Shown piece by piece: positions 44,017 through 53,420 of a DNA stretch of 64,000 nucleotides. Positions within the stretch are counted from its first letter, which is position 1. Every line of letters begins with the position of its first letter. A program made the translations under genes and the position numbers. The DNA comes from Bog-473 sp963726005 (lineage in GTDB: Bacteria; Actinomycetota; Acidimicrobiia; Acidimicrobiales; RAAP-2), in NCBI GenBank assembly GCA_963726005.1, contig CAVSAT010000004.1, positions 620,001 to 684,000 on the forward strand, read 5' to 3'. The notes below the pieces were generated by a model. The model was not told where the DNA came from and made no database searches. It was given only the letters and a program-made list of their open reading frames with translations.

Positions 44017-45207
44017 ATGACTGGATCCGAGTACGACGACGACGAAGGGCGACGCGTCGTGCTGCCTCCGTCCCTCACCGTGGTCGAGGAGCCTCACCGA
44101 CCGCCGGCGGACCAGGTGGACCTGACGGTGTCCGTCGTCATCTGTGCGTACACAGAGGAGCGTTGGCCGCTTCTCCTGCGATCGGTGGCCTCGGTGCAGC
44201 ACCAGAACCGGAGCCCGGTGGAGATCATCGTCTGTGTCGATCACAACGACTCCCTTCTCGAGCGATGTCGACACCAATGGGTCGACCAGCCGGACGGTCC
44301 CTCGGTCCCGATGGTGGTCCTGGCCAACAGATATCAGGGTCGTCTCGGTTCGGCCCGCAATTCGGCAGCTGAAGTCGCGAGCGGTGACATCGTTGCCTTT
44401 CTGGACGACGATGCCTGGGCGGACCCGGATTGGCTGGATGGGCTCCTGTCGCCCTACGACAACGAGTCCGTCGTTGCCGTCGGGGGAGCGCCGGTGCCGG
44501 AGTTCGAAGGATCACGACCCGGCTGGTTCCCGTTCGAGTTCGACTGGGTCTTCGGTTGCGCGTACGCCGGCCTCCCTGAGCACCGGGCACCCGTCGCTCG
44601 ACTCATTGGGGCCAACATGTCGGTGCGGCGAGGGGCCCTGGCGGAGATTGGCGGTTTCCACTCCGACAACCACGATGACATGGACATGTGTCATCGCCTG
44701 CTGCATCTGCGCCCGGCGGATCAGATCGTCTATGAACCGCTGGCACAGGTCCACCACTTCGTTCCGGCGGCACGGACGACGTGGGGATACTTCTGGCGAC
44801 GCTGCTTCTTCGTGAACAAGGGAAAGGTTGCCGCCTTCCGCCAGATGGAAGGAGCGGGCAATCTGTCCGCCGACGTCGGCTTTGTGCGCCGAGCGTTGTC
44901 CCGTGGCGTGTCGAGGGGACTACGTCAGGCGCTCCGCGGAGATGCCTGGGGTGTGGCCAGGGCCGCATCCATCCTGGCCGGCATCGTTCTGGCGGGGTCC
45001 GGTCATGCCGCCGGGACATGGGAGTTGCGCCGCAGGCAACCCGGGCGACGGGTCGGAGGTGGCCGTCCGGACCCGGGCAGATTTCCGGGTCGGGGCGCAC
45101 CTGCGACGGGCGCCGCCAGCTCGGACGACTTCCTTGACAGTCCCCATACGGGGGAGCAATATCACCGGCTCAACTTCGGGAGGCAAGCGTGGTTGCAGAA
45201 CCGGTAG
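44017..45207 (+). CDS. Family 2 glycosyltransferase
   Basis: A 396-residue GT-A enzyme: VSVVICAYTEERWPLLLRSV, a VCVDHNDS segment, the DxD-like VAFLDDDAWADPDWL and the acceptor-side IGANMSVRRGALAEIGGF and DDMDMCHRL. The C-terminal tail is Gly/Arg/Pro-rich and disordered-looking. Unlike its neighbours it has no second copy in the window. ATG 44017 is preferred over TTG 44014. Its end overlaps the start of the cupin gene by 19 bases, so the two are coupled. Confidence 0.85.
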   Translation: MTGSEYDDDEGRRVVLPPSLTVVEEPHRPPADQVDLTVSVVICAYTEERWPLLLRSVASVQHQNRSPVEIIVCVDHNDSLLERCRHQWVDQPDGPSVPMVVLANRYQGRLGSARNSAAEVASGDIVAFLDDDAWADPDWLDGLLSPYDNESVVAVGGAPVPEFEGSRPGWFPFEFDWVFGCAYAGLPEHRAPVARLIGANMSVRRGALAEIGGFHSDNHDDMDMCHRLLHLRPADQIVYEPLAQVHHFVPAARTTWGYFWRRCFFVNKGKVAAFRQMEGAGNLSADVGFVRRALSRGVSRGLRQALRGDAWGVARAASILAGIVLAGSGHAAGTWELRRRQPGRRVGGGRPDPGRFPGRGAPATGAASSDDFLDSPHTGEQYHRLNFGRQAWLQNR

Positions 45208-46064
45208 GACAGGTCCTTCCCACGGTTGACCAAATCCCATTCTGCGGATATCCGGAACGGCCGTTGGAGTTCGTCCACGACCTACACCTCGATCATCGTG
45301 TGACTCCTGCTGCCATCGCGGACCTCGCAGACCGGCTGCCCAGTGAAGCAGTGTGCTACGAGGTCGCCTCGCAGGAACTGGTGGTTCCTTCGGGAGGACC
45401 ACCTCGGGGTGTCCTGGAACGACCGGGCGACGTCATACGCGATTTGGACGACGCGGGCGCCTGGCTGTCACTGCTCAACGCGGAAGAAGACCCCGCCATC
45501 GCCGACCTGATGATGACCGTGCTCGGCCAGCTTCAGCCGGGGATCATGGCCACGCAGGGCGAAATGCGCAATCGCGGGGCCTTCTTCTTCATTGCGTCCC
45601 CGAATTCGATCACGCCCGTCCATATCGACATCGAGTTCAGCCTGTTGCTGCAGTTCCAAGGGACAAAGACCGTCAGCTTCGGGCGTTGGGAGAGTGACGA
45701 GGTTCGGCGGCGCGAGGTGAACCGGTACTGGGAGGGCTCCCACGGGCGGATCGAAGCCATGCCAGAGGAGATGGTCTCGTACCACCTCTCGCCGGGGCAG
45801 GGTGTGTACATCCCCCCGTGCACGCCGCACTGGGTGACCTACGGGCCTGAGACATCGGGGTCCCTCACCCTCGCGTTCCACACCGCCGCCTCGGTGCGCG
45901 AGAGGCGTGTCGAGGACTTCAACTCGCTCGCTCGGCGTGTCGGGCTGAACCCCCGCGAGCCCGGGCGCTCCGCCATCATCGACACGGCCAAGATCGGTGT
46001 CGTGGCGGTCTGGGCCGCCGGACGAAAGATCCGAGGTGCTCCGAGGGCGCTGGGCACCAAATGA
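45189..46064 (+). CDS. Cupin/JmjC-like protein with HxD...H metal triad (copy A)
   Basis: A 291-residue protein. The metal triad of JmjC/cupin-8 oxygenases is visible: His145 and Asp147 in TPVHIDIEFSLLLQ, and His214 in PPCTPHWVTYG. Between them LQFQGTKTVSFGRW is the usual strand after HxD. These residues fit Fe(II)/2-oxoglutarate-dependent hydroxylation, though the 2OG-binding Lys/Arg cannot be assigned surely. Its tight link to glycosyltransferases suggests hydroxylation or remodelling of a glycan or of a cell-surface protein. GTG 45189 overlaps the GT2 stop. A homologue is at 53421. Confidence 0.7.
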   Translation: MVAEPVGQVLPTVDQIPFCGYPERPLEFVHDLHLDHRVTPAAIADLADRLPSEAVCYEVASQELVVPSGGPPRGVLERPGDVIRDLDDAGAWLSLLNAEEDPAIADLMMTVLGQLQPGIMATQGEMRNRGAFFFIASPNSITPVHIDIEFSLLLQFQGTKTVSFGRWESDEVRRREVNRYWEGSHGRIEAMPEEMVSYHLSPGQGVYIPPCTPHWVTYGPETSGSLTLAFHTAASVRERRVEDFNSLARRVGLNPREPGRSAIIDTAKIGVVAVWAAGRKIRGAPRALGTK

Positions 46065-47264
46065 CGTGCGGAATCGCTCAGCGGCATACCCGCGGTGAGC
46101 GGTTCGACGCCACATTGCGGAACTCCGCTCAATCGCTGCTGACCGACCGGGCCTTCCACCGGGCGCTCACGGCTCGCGCCGGAACGAACACACCGGACCC
46201 CTGCCTGCCTCGCGCGGAAATTTGCCGTACTGGTGACGCAGCCGAACTGGCCGACGATCCCGCTGCCTGCCACGAGCCTGAACATCTCTCGGTGGTGGGG
46301 GGTGAACCGTCCCTTGTAGGACTCTTCGCCGCGGAGGAAGTCCACCTCGGTGAAGCCCCGGGCGCAGGCGTCGTCGATGATGTCAGCGAGCAGGGCGGTC
46401 GTCGCGTCCCTCCAGCGGGGATCGGTCAACCGGGCGCTCTGGTACAGGCTCGACGCGCCCGGACACCTCGAACGCCAACACGATGGCAACCACGAGGTTG
46501 CCGCGGCCGAGTTCGTGGACCACCACCTCGTCGACCGCCGCGCCACCGGCGCATCCGGCGAGAAATATCTCGAAGGCGGGAAGGAACTTGGAGAGGCTTC
46601 CCCATTGTGCCTGGTGGAGCTCGCGGAGTATATCGAGGCGTGGGAGGACCGCCATGCCCCGGATCGTCCGATGGGCCACCCCTTGGGCCGCGAAGCGGTT
46701 GGCAGATTTACGGAGATTGCGACGGAACTGTTTGGGCAGGGTGGCCCGGAACGCCTCTGCGTTGTCTGGCAACGACGTGAACGGGGCCGCGGCCATCGGT
46801 TCGAGGCGAACGCGGCCCGGCAGGGCGTCGACTAACCAAGCCCCGGCTCGGACGCCCCTGAGGTCAAAGAGGCGACCACCAGGACGATGAAGCCAGTTCC
46901 GGAGGAGATTGACCACGGTGACCTCGTGACCGGGGGCGGCCAAGAGATCGAGATGATCAGGACACAACGCCCCGTCCCCCATCACACGGAGGCTCGACAG
47001 CCGGTGGCGCTGCTCCAGGGCGAGGCCGCCGAGGAGCTGCGCGTCGTCGACGACCAGCAGGAAGTGGCGGTGAGAGCCACCGGTCCCCTCCAGCCACCAC
47101 GATCGCAGGAAGGGAGACGGAACGGGGGAGGAATCCACCAATCGGTCCCACTGCGACGCCCACCCGCTCAGGTGGGGGACGTCAATCAGCTTGGGTGGCG
47201 CCCACAGTCGGATCTCACGCGAAGTGTTCACGATCGGGGAGTGGGTGCAGCTGAAGACAACCAT
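45839..47264 (-). CDS. CelD/BcsL-like GNAT acyltransferase (FemAB-type), frameshifted
   Basis: The N-terminal part (PSPFLRSWWLEGTGG, LLVVDDAQLLGGLALEQ) and the block SLPDNAEAFRATLPKQFRRN followed by LRKSANRF are typical of the GNAT proteins called CelD/BcsL in cellulose and EPS clusters. The C-terminal GNAT half (ACARGFTEVDFLRGEESYKG then RFTPHHREMFRL) continues in another frame after about 46480. The last stretch overlaps the convergent cupin gene by 226 bases, which is unlikely; a second indel would end it near 46078. Such proteins acylate glycan or peptide side groups. ATG 47264 is the first start in frame. Confidence 0.65.
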
Positions 47265-47301
47265 CGTCCGTTGCCGGCTGACACCTGGTCACGCTCCCTG
47301 T

Positions 47302-47335
47302 GCTGGCTGCTGGCTGCTGGCTGCTGGCTGCTGGC
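47302..47335. repeat. 7-bp tandem repeat (GCTGGCT), almost five copies
   Basis: GCTGGCT is repeated four times plus a partial copy in the gap between the start of the CelD-like gene and the end of the first GH16 gene. The short period makes it prone to length change by strand slippage. No coding role is visible. Confidence 0.8.
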
Positions 47336-47438
47336 GACCGTCGCCCGCAACGACTCCGCCCACCTTAGGGAATCGCGGTCCCGGCAAACCAAATCGGTCG
47401 AGGCGTGCTCCGTTCCGCCGAGCGCAGCTGGTTGCCCG

Positions 47439-49173
47439 CTAGGAGTACGCCTGCACCTCTGCGACGTCCATGCTCGCAGGGGGAGTGGCGCCTGAGGTCA
47501 ATGGTGTGCCACCCGGATGTCTGCTGCGCAGCCACCTCGAGCTGGAGGATGATCTCGTACGGCTCGCCGGTAATGGTGACGCCCCTCGATGCCGATACCT
47601 GCCACTCCTGGTTCCCGTCGAAGTAGGCGGTGACCGACTGGCCCGGGATGAACTGGAACCCATAGACGTGATACCCGGCGGTCACGTCCTGGCCCACGCT
47701 GTAGGCCTGCTGCTGCTGGCCCTGGTTCGCGAAGTAGTCGGAATGCATGATCGCGTTCGGATTAGGCCCGACCCACCCGCCCTCGTAGCCGTCCAGTTCG
47801 TTGCCCGGAGTGCCCGAAACCCCCGGTAAGAACCAGATCGCGGGCCACATGCCCTGTGACTGGTCGGGCATCTTCGCCTTCACCTGGACGTACCAACCGC
47901 TCGTCGGCAGGGAAAACTTTCCCTCGGTGGTGACCACACCGCTGATCCACGGATAGGTGCCGGCGTACCCGTTGGTGTTGCGCGTCGCAGTCAGTGCCAA
48001 CCCGTTGGCGACACTGACCTGAGATGGCCCGAACATGGCCGCCTCGTCGGTTATCGGCGCATTGGGACCGGAGTAGGGCGAGGGCAGGTGCCCGAAGTTG
48101 TTCCAGACCAGCCCACTCGCTCCCAGGGACGTGGTCCACTTGGAGGTGTCGAGGCTGGTGCCGGCGAAGCGGTCGTCGAAGATCATCTGTTGTGCCGTGT
48201 AGCCGGGGGGAGTCGAGATGCCCCCGTCGGAGGCCGCCATCCAGTAACCCTTGCCGTCGGGGGTGCCGGCCATTCCCACGATGTTGTTGTTGAGGGACAG
48301 ACCGCCGGTGGATCCGAAGAAGACGGCATCCCCGTAGGTGAAGATGCCGCCGTCGGAGGCCACCAGCCAGTAGCCCTTGCCGTCCGGCGTGGCGTTCATC
48401 CCCACGACGGGCCGATTGAGGGTCAGGCTCCCCGTGGAGCCGTCGAAGACCGCGTCCCCGTACGAGAAGATGCCGCCGTCGGAGGCCACCAACCAGTAGC
48501 CCTTGCCGTCCGGCGTGCCGGTCATCCCCACGACGGGCCGATTCAGGATCCGGCTCCCCGTGGAGCCGTCGAAGGCGGCGTCCCCGTAGGAGAAGATGCC
48601 CCCGTCGGAGGCCACCAGCCAGTAGCCCTTGCCGTCATGAGTCGTTGCCATCCCCACGACGGGCCGGTTGAGGGGCAGGCTCCCCCTGGAGCCGAAGAAG
48701 GTGGCGTCCCCGTAGGAGAAGAGACCCCCGTCGGAGGCCACGAGCCAGTAGCCCCGGCCGTCGGGCGTGACGGCCATCCCGACGACGGGCCGGTTCAGGA
48801 CCAGCCCGCCCGTGGAGCCGTAGAAGGTGGCGTCACCGTACGCGAAGATGCCCCCGTCGGCGGCGACCAGCCAGTAGCCCTTGCCGTCGGGGGTGGCGGC
48901 CATCCCGACGATCGCCTTGTTCAGCGACAGGCTCCCCGTAGAACCGTATGAGGTGGCGTCCCCATAGGCGAAGATGCCCCCGTTGGACGGCACGACCGCG
49001 TCGCTCCTCGCAGTGGCCACTATCGGGACCAGGCAGGACAAGACGACCATGATCGCCAGGACGCGGCCGCCTCGGAAACGGAGATCCCGTGCCCTGGACG
49101 TCAACAAGGCCAAGGGACTGCAAGAGCCAGCGGAATCACCGAACCATGCATGGCGACACCTTATGCAAGGCAC
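47439..49173 (-). CDS. Secreted GH16-type glycosidase with six N-terminal 42-residue repeats, frameshifted near the end
   Basis: After an N-terminal hydrophobic signal (VLAIMVVLSCLVPIVATARS) come about six YWLVASDGGIFSYGDA repeats, then a GH16 domain: QQMIFDDRFAGTSLDTSKW, SGWYVQVKAKMPDQSQGMW and the catalytic NELDGYEGGW (E-x-D-x-x-E, nucleophile and acid/base glutamates). GH16 enzymes cut or transfer beta-glucans, galactans or related chains outside the cell. Near 47510 the frame shifts; the end DVAEVQAYS is regained in the next frame at a stop at 47439, matching the other two GH16 genes. GTG 49173 is the first start; a shorter start closer to the signal is possible. Confidence 0.8.
48205..48990 (-). 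repeat. Coding tandem repeats of 126 bp (42 codons), about six copies
   Basis: Each unit encodes YWLVASDGGIFSYGDAVFDG then STGSLTLNRPVVGMNATPDG and two more residues. The DNA of adjacent units is very alike, so the number of copies could vary between strains. Confidence 0.85.
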
Positions 49174-49256
49174 GTCGCCAACACATTTTCAACGGATATG
49201 ACCTGGTCTGGCGTTCCTTGAAGGACGGGGCGCACGACACGGAGGCGGTAATTGCA

Positions 49257-50189
49257 CTACGAGTACGCCTGCACCTCGGCGACTTTCATGGAGGCGGACG
49301 GGGTGGCACTCGTCGTCGCGGTTTGCAGTCCCGATGCCTGCTGCGCCGCCACCTGGAGCTCGAGCAAGATCTCGTACGGCTCACCGGGGATGGTGATGCC
49401 GCTCGACGCGTTGACCTGCCACACCTGCCTTCCGTCGAAGAAGGCGGTGATCGACTGGCCCGGGATAAAACGGAAACCATAGATGTGGTACCCGGTCGTC
49501 ACATCTTGGCCGACGCTGTACGCGACCTGTTGTTGACCCTGATCGGCGAAGTAGTCCGAGTGCATGATCTGGTTCGGATCCGCCCCGGTCCATCCGCCCT
49601 CGTAGCCGTCCAGCTCGTTCGTCGAGCTGCCCGAGGGTCCGGGTAAGAACCAGATCGCCGGCCACATGCCGTGTGACTGGTCGGGCATCTTCGCCTTCAC
49701 CTGGACGTACCAACCGCTCGTCGGCAGGGAGAACTTTCCCTCGGTGGTGACCACACCGCTGATCCACGGATACGCAGCTGGGTACGGGCTGAGCGCCGGG
49801 CTGTTGCGCTGCGCGGTCAGTGTCAGTCCATTCTTGACCGCGACTTGACTGGGGGCGAACATCTCGAGCTGACTCGTCAGCGGGAGGTTGGGCCCTGAAT
49901 ACGGCGGCGCCAGGACCCCTTTGGAGTTCCAGCGGATGCCCCCGGCGCCGAGGTACGTGTTCCATTTGGTGGTGTCGAGTCTGGTGCCGGAGAATTGGTC
50001 GTCGAAGATGATCTGCCGCTTGGTGTACCCGGCCGGAGCCGACATGCCCCCCTTGGAGGCCTCGACCTTGGACGCCGCGAGAGAGGTGCTCCTGCACGCC
50101 GCCAGTACCGGCAACAGACAGGACAGGACGACCACGATCGCCACGCTCCTGATGCCTCGGCGACCGACATCCCTTGCGTCGGGCGTCAT
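49257..50189 (-). CDS. GH16-type glycosidase lipoprotein without repeats
   Basis: A 310-residue secreted enzyme. The signal ends in a lipobox (SCLLPVLAAC), so it is probably anchored to the membrane by lipid. The catalytic domain has QIIFDDQFSGTRLDTTKW, SGWYVQVKAKMPDQSHGMW and NELDGYEGGW with both catalytic glutamates. It lacks the 42-residue repeats of its neighbours, being the bare catalytic form. It ends with the same KVAEVQAYS tail as the other two. ATG 50189 is chosen over the adjacent GTG. It is the middle of three tandem GH16 genes, all minus. Confidence 0.85.
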   Translation of the reverse strand: MTPDARDVGRRGIRSVAIVVVLSCLLPVLAACRSTSLAASKVEASKGGMSAPAGYTKRQIIFDDQFSGTRLDTTKWNTYLGAGGIRWNSKGVLAPPYSGPNLPLTSQLEMFAPSQVAVKNGLTLTAQRNSPALSPYPAAYPWISGVVTTEGKFSLPTSGWYVQVKAKMPDQSHGMWPAIWFLPGPSGSSTNELDGYEGGWTGADPNQIMHSDYFADQGQQQVAYSVGQDVTTGYHIYGFRFIPGQSITAFFDGRQVWQVNASSGITIPGEPYEILLELQVAAQQASGLQTATTSATPSASMKVAEVQAYS

Positions 50190-50424
50190 CACGACCCAAA
50201 GTCCGCCAAGGACAGAGGGATGGCAGCAGCGTGCATGTGTTCCACTCTAGGCAGGCAACATGTGCAACTTTCAGGCACCCGCCGCCCGGTCCGAGCGATG
50301 CACGAATGTCTCGTGACGACGGCTGTGGGCGGTGTTTGCGGTCCATTTCGGGCAGTCGCCGTCGGGGTGAGCCAAACCGTACGGGTTGCGCTCGCGATCC
50401 GTCAGGAGTGCCTGGAGCACTCCA

Positions 50425-52383
50425 CTACGAATATGCCTGTACCTCGGCGACGTCCATCGTTGCGGAGGAGGTGGTACCGGTCGTTACGGTGTGCCATCCC
50501 GATGTCTGCTGCGCCGCGACCTGCAGCTCGAGCATGATCTCGTAGGGCTCACCGGGAATGGTGACTCCACTCGATGCTGTCACCTGCCATACCAGCTTGC
50601 CATCGAAGTAGCCGGTTATCGACTGGCCCGGGATGAACTGATAGCCGTAGACGTGGAACCCAGCGGTGACGTCCGCACCGGAACTCCAAACGTTCTGTCG
50701 CTGACCTTGGTCCGCGAAGTAATCACTGTGACCCAGTTGGTTCGGGTTGGCCGATACCCAACCGCCCTCGTAGCCGTCAAGTTCATTGTTGCTGGAGCAC
50801 GACACGCCGCACAGGAACCAAATGGCGGGCCACATGCCGCGAGACTGGTCGGGCATCTTGGCCTTCACTTGCACATACCAAGCGCTCGTAGGCAGAGTGA
50901 ACTTTCCTTCGGTTGTGACCACACCGCTCAGCCACGGGTAGCTGCTCGCGAACTGGTTGGTGTTGCGTGTCGCCATGAGCGTCAAGCCGTTGTCAACATT
51001 GACCTGACTCGGCCCGAACATTGCGGCCTCATTGGTGATTGGCAAGTTCGGCCCTGAATAGGGCGAGGGCAGGTTCCCCATGTTGTTCCACCGTCCGCCT
51101 TCGGCTCCCAGGTACGTGACCCACTTGCTCGTGTCGAGCCTGTTTCCCGAGAACTGGTCGTCGAAGATCTTCTGCTGAGTCGTGTAACCGGCGGGAGCCG
51201 ACAGGCCAACGGACGGAACGGTCGTGGTCGTGGTCGACGTCGTGGTGGTACTTCGCGCTGTCGTGGTGGTGGTTGTGCTCGTCGACGACGTCGTCGTCGC
51301 AGCGGGCACCTCCGGGGTCGTCGTGGTAGTGGAGGGCGATGCACCCGCCGACGCAGTCGTCGCGCTTGTCGGCGCACCAATCGTCAGAGGTACCGCTGCT
51401 GTGGTCAATGAAGGTGCTGCCATCGCCACGATGGGCTTGTTCAGTTCCATGCCGCCGGTCGATCCGTAGAAGGCGGCGTCCCCGTAGGTAAACACACCCC
51501 CGTCTGACGCCACGAGCCTGTAGCCCCGGCCGTCGGGGCTTGCCGCCATGGTGACGATGGGCTTGTTCAGTTCCATGCCGCCGGTCGAGCCGTAGAAGGC
51601 GGCGTCCCCGTAGGTAAACACACCCCCGTCTGAGGCTACGAGCCAGTAGCCCCGGCCGTCGGGAGTGGCGGTCATCGTCACGATGGGCTTGTTCAGGGCT
51701 CTCCAACCGGTGGAGCCGTAGAAGGTGGCGTCCCCGTAGGCGAAGATGCCCCCGTCGGACGCCACGAGCCAATAGCCGCGGCCATCGGGGGTGGTGGCCA
51801 TTGCGACGATCGCTTTTTTCAGGCTCATCCCACCGGTGGAGCCGTAGAACGCCGCATCCCCGAATGAGAAAACCCCACCGTCGGAGGCCACTAGCCAGTA
51901 GCCCCGGCCGTCGGGGCTGGCGGCCATTGCCACGATCGGATTCTCCAGTCTCAACCCTCCGGTCGAGCCGTAGAAGGCGGCGTCCCCGTAAGGGAAGACG
52001 CCACCATCGGAGGCCACGAGCCAGTAACCCTGTCCATCCGGGGTCGCGGCCATTGCCACGATCGGCTTGTTGAGGTTGATCGCGCCCGTGGAACCGTAGA
52101 AGGCGGCGGTGCCGTAGTTGAAGACTCCTCCGTCGGAGGCCACCAGCCAGTAGCCCGATACGGAGGTCGACCCTCCCGTGGCCGCCGCCGCCAGTGGTAC
52201 AGCGGCCGTCACACTCGCGACCACCGTGCCCAGTACGGGGACGATGCAGGACATGACGACAGCGATCGTCAGGACACGAGCGACCCTGCGGCGAAGACGG
52301 TGGAGCTTGGAAGCCACCTCGGCCGAGGTTCTGCACGGCGCGGAAGCGCAATCACGCGAATCGTCCCCACGAGCCACCGCCAT
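50425..52383 (-). CDS. Secreted GH16-type glycosidase with six 42-residue repeats and a Thr-rich linker
   Basis: A 652-residue protein: signal region (VARVLTIAVVMSCIVPVLGT), six YWLVASDGGVFTYGDAAFYG repeats, a Ser/Thr-rich linker (TTTSSTSTTTTTTARS, likely glycosylated), then GH16 with QQKIFDDQFSGNRLDTSKW and catalytic NELDGYEGGW. The catalytic part is close to that of the two downstream paralogues, so the three arose by duplication. ATG 52383 gives a signal of about 60 residues with an n-region longer than usual; the open frame runs to 52596 but without signal character. An 1,037-bp gap without clear genes lies upstream. Confidence 0.85.
   Translation of the reverse strand: MAVARGDDSRDCASAPCRTSAEVASKLHRLRRRVARVLTIAVVMSCIVPVLGTVVASVTAAVPLAAAATGGSTSVSGYWLVASDGGVFNYGTAAFYGSTGAINLNKPIVAMAATPDGQGYWLVASDGGVFPYGDAAFYGSTGGLRLENPIVAMAASPDGRGYWLVASDGGVFSFGDAAFYGSTGGMSLKKAIVAMATTPDGRGYWLVASDGGIFAYGDATFYGSTGWRALNKPIVTMTATPDGRGYWLVASDGGVFTYGDAAFYGSTGGMELNKPIVTMAASPDGRGYRLVASDGGVFTYGDAAFYGSTGGMELNKPIVAMAAPSLTTAAVPLTIGAPTSATTASAGASPSTTTTTPEVPAATTTSSTSTTTTTTARSTTTTSTTTTTVPSVGLSAPAGYTTQQKIFDDQFSGNRLDTSKWVTYLGAEGGRWNNMGNLPSPYSGPNLPITNEAAMFGPSQVNVDNGLTLMATRNTNQFASSYPWLSGVVTTEGKFTLPTSAWYVQVKAKMPDQSRGMWPAIWFLCGVSCSSNNELDGYEGGWVSANPNQLGHSDYFADQGQRQNVWSSGADVTAGFHVYGYQFIPGQSITGYFDGKLVWQVTASSGVTIPGEPYEIMLELQVAAQQTSGWHTVTTGTTSSATMDVAEVQAYS
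51412..52159 (-). repeat. Coding tandem repeats of 126 bp (42 codons), six copies
   Basis: Units encode YWLVASDGGVFTYGDAAFYG then STGGMELNKPIVTMAASPDG and two more residues. The two copies nearest the linker (about 51412-51665) are almost identical in DNA, which points to a recent unit duplication. Confidence 0.85.
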
Positions 52384-53420
52384 CTCTTCTCGGATCGGCA
52401 CGACGGTCCACAATCGATGCGCAATTTCGACCGCGACCGAACGCCCCGTGCTGTTCTCTCTGGCAACGCACGCGTTCGACGCCGGTAAACTTTGGGAGAC
52501 CGCAAAGCAGTATTCGAGGCACTCAGGTAACCGGGCGGATCGGACGCGGGCGCTCGAGCTGAGCGGCAGTGGGAGACAGCGGGCGGACGTCGGCAAACAC
52601 CACCGGCGCGCGGCTTGGGCTGTTGGAGCGAAACGACGAACCGGCGGTGCCCGATCTGACTCGTGCCCGGACGAGCAACTGTTGTGGGCGTGTTGTGCCC
52701 TTCAGTGACAAACGGCTCTATGGGCCGCCGGACACACGCGCCAGAATGCCAGGAGGGCGCGGCCGACAAATCCAATGGCCTACACCAAAGACTCCGGTCC
52801 GCCCGACCATCGATCATCATGAGGCAAGAACCCACCACACGAGAGCGGACATGGGCCGACAAGTGGCGTCGGTTGTCAGGTGCCTTGACGCAACGAATCC
52901 TGGCGACGTCCCCGACTTGCCGGTTCTGCTCGACTATGCCGACTCCGGTGCCGGACGTGGAGTCGTAGGCATCCTGTCCCGGGACGAGGCCGTCCCGAGT
53001 ATGAGCACGATCAGTGCGAGGTGTCCGCCCTGCGACCGCGGACGGTGCGGCGGAACCCGGCGGCGGTTCTCACGGACGATCCCTGAATCTGCGTGACCTT
53101 CTTCGCGCGATCCTGTGAGGGGCCGGCAGTTGGTTCTCGCCGTATCCCGACGCGTGCGCGGCGGGAGCTCATCGTGACGGCGAGATTCGATCTTCCATCG
53201 CCTTCGGGTTGTTGCGTCGTTCTGGCGGGCCATGTGTCAGGGCAAGGCGCGCGACAACCGTGTCGAAATGCCAGGGTCGACCGTTCTGGGCCAGCCGAGA
53301 GCCGTCGGATGTGGGGGGGCGCAACGTGCTGTGGGCCGCCATCCGAGCTTCTGGCAATCCGTTTGACAGCCGTCCACGTAGGAATCAGTATCGGAGCGAC
53401 GCTGACGGAGGCGAACGTCA
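52384..53420. other. Intergenic region of 1,037 bp with no convincing gene
   Basis: Several open frames exist on both strands, but none carries a recognisable domain, signal or membrane segment. It separates the minus-strand GH16 genes from the plus-strand copy B cupin gene and marks the junction between the two cassette copies. A GGAGG at about 53408-53412 serves the cupin start. Confidence 0.5.

Noticed and set aside
51224..51469. Val-rich 81-codon plus-strand frame
   Set aside because: It is the antisense reading of the Thr-rich linker of the GH16 protein (ACC/ACG codons read backwards as GTC/GTG/GTT).
48205..52159. Regular repeats that might suggest a CRISPR array or satellite
   Set aside because: The 126-bp period is exactly 42 codons and the repeats lie in open frames of secreted proteins.
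52569..53096. 175-codon plus-strand frame in the gap between cassettes
   Set aside because: Arg/Pro/Thr-rich composition typical of chance frames in GC-rich DNA; no motif seen.
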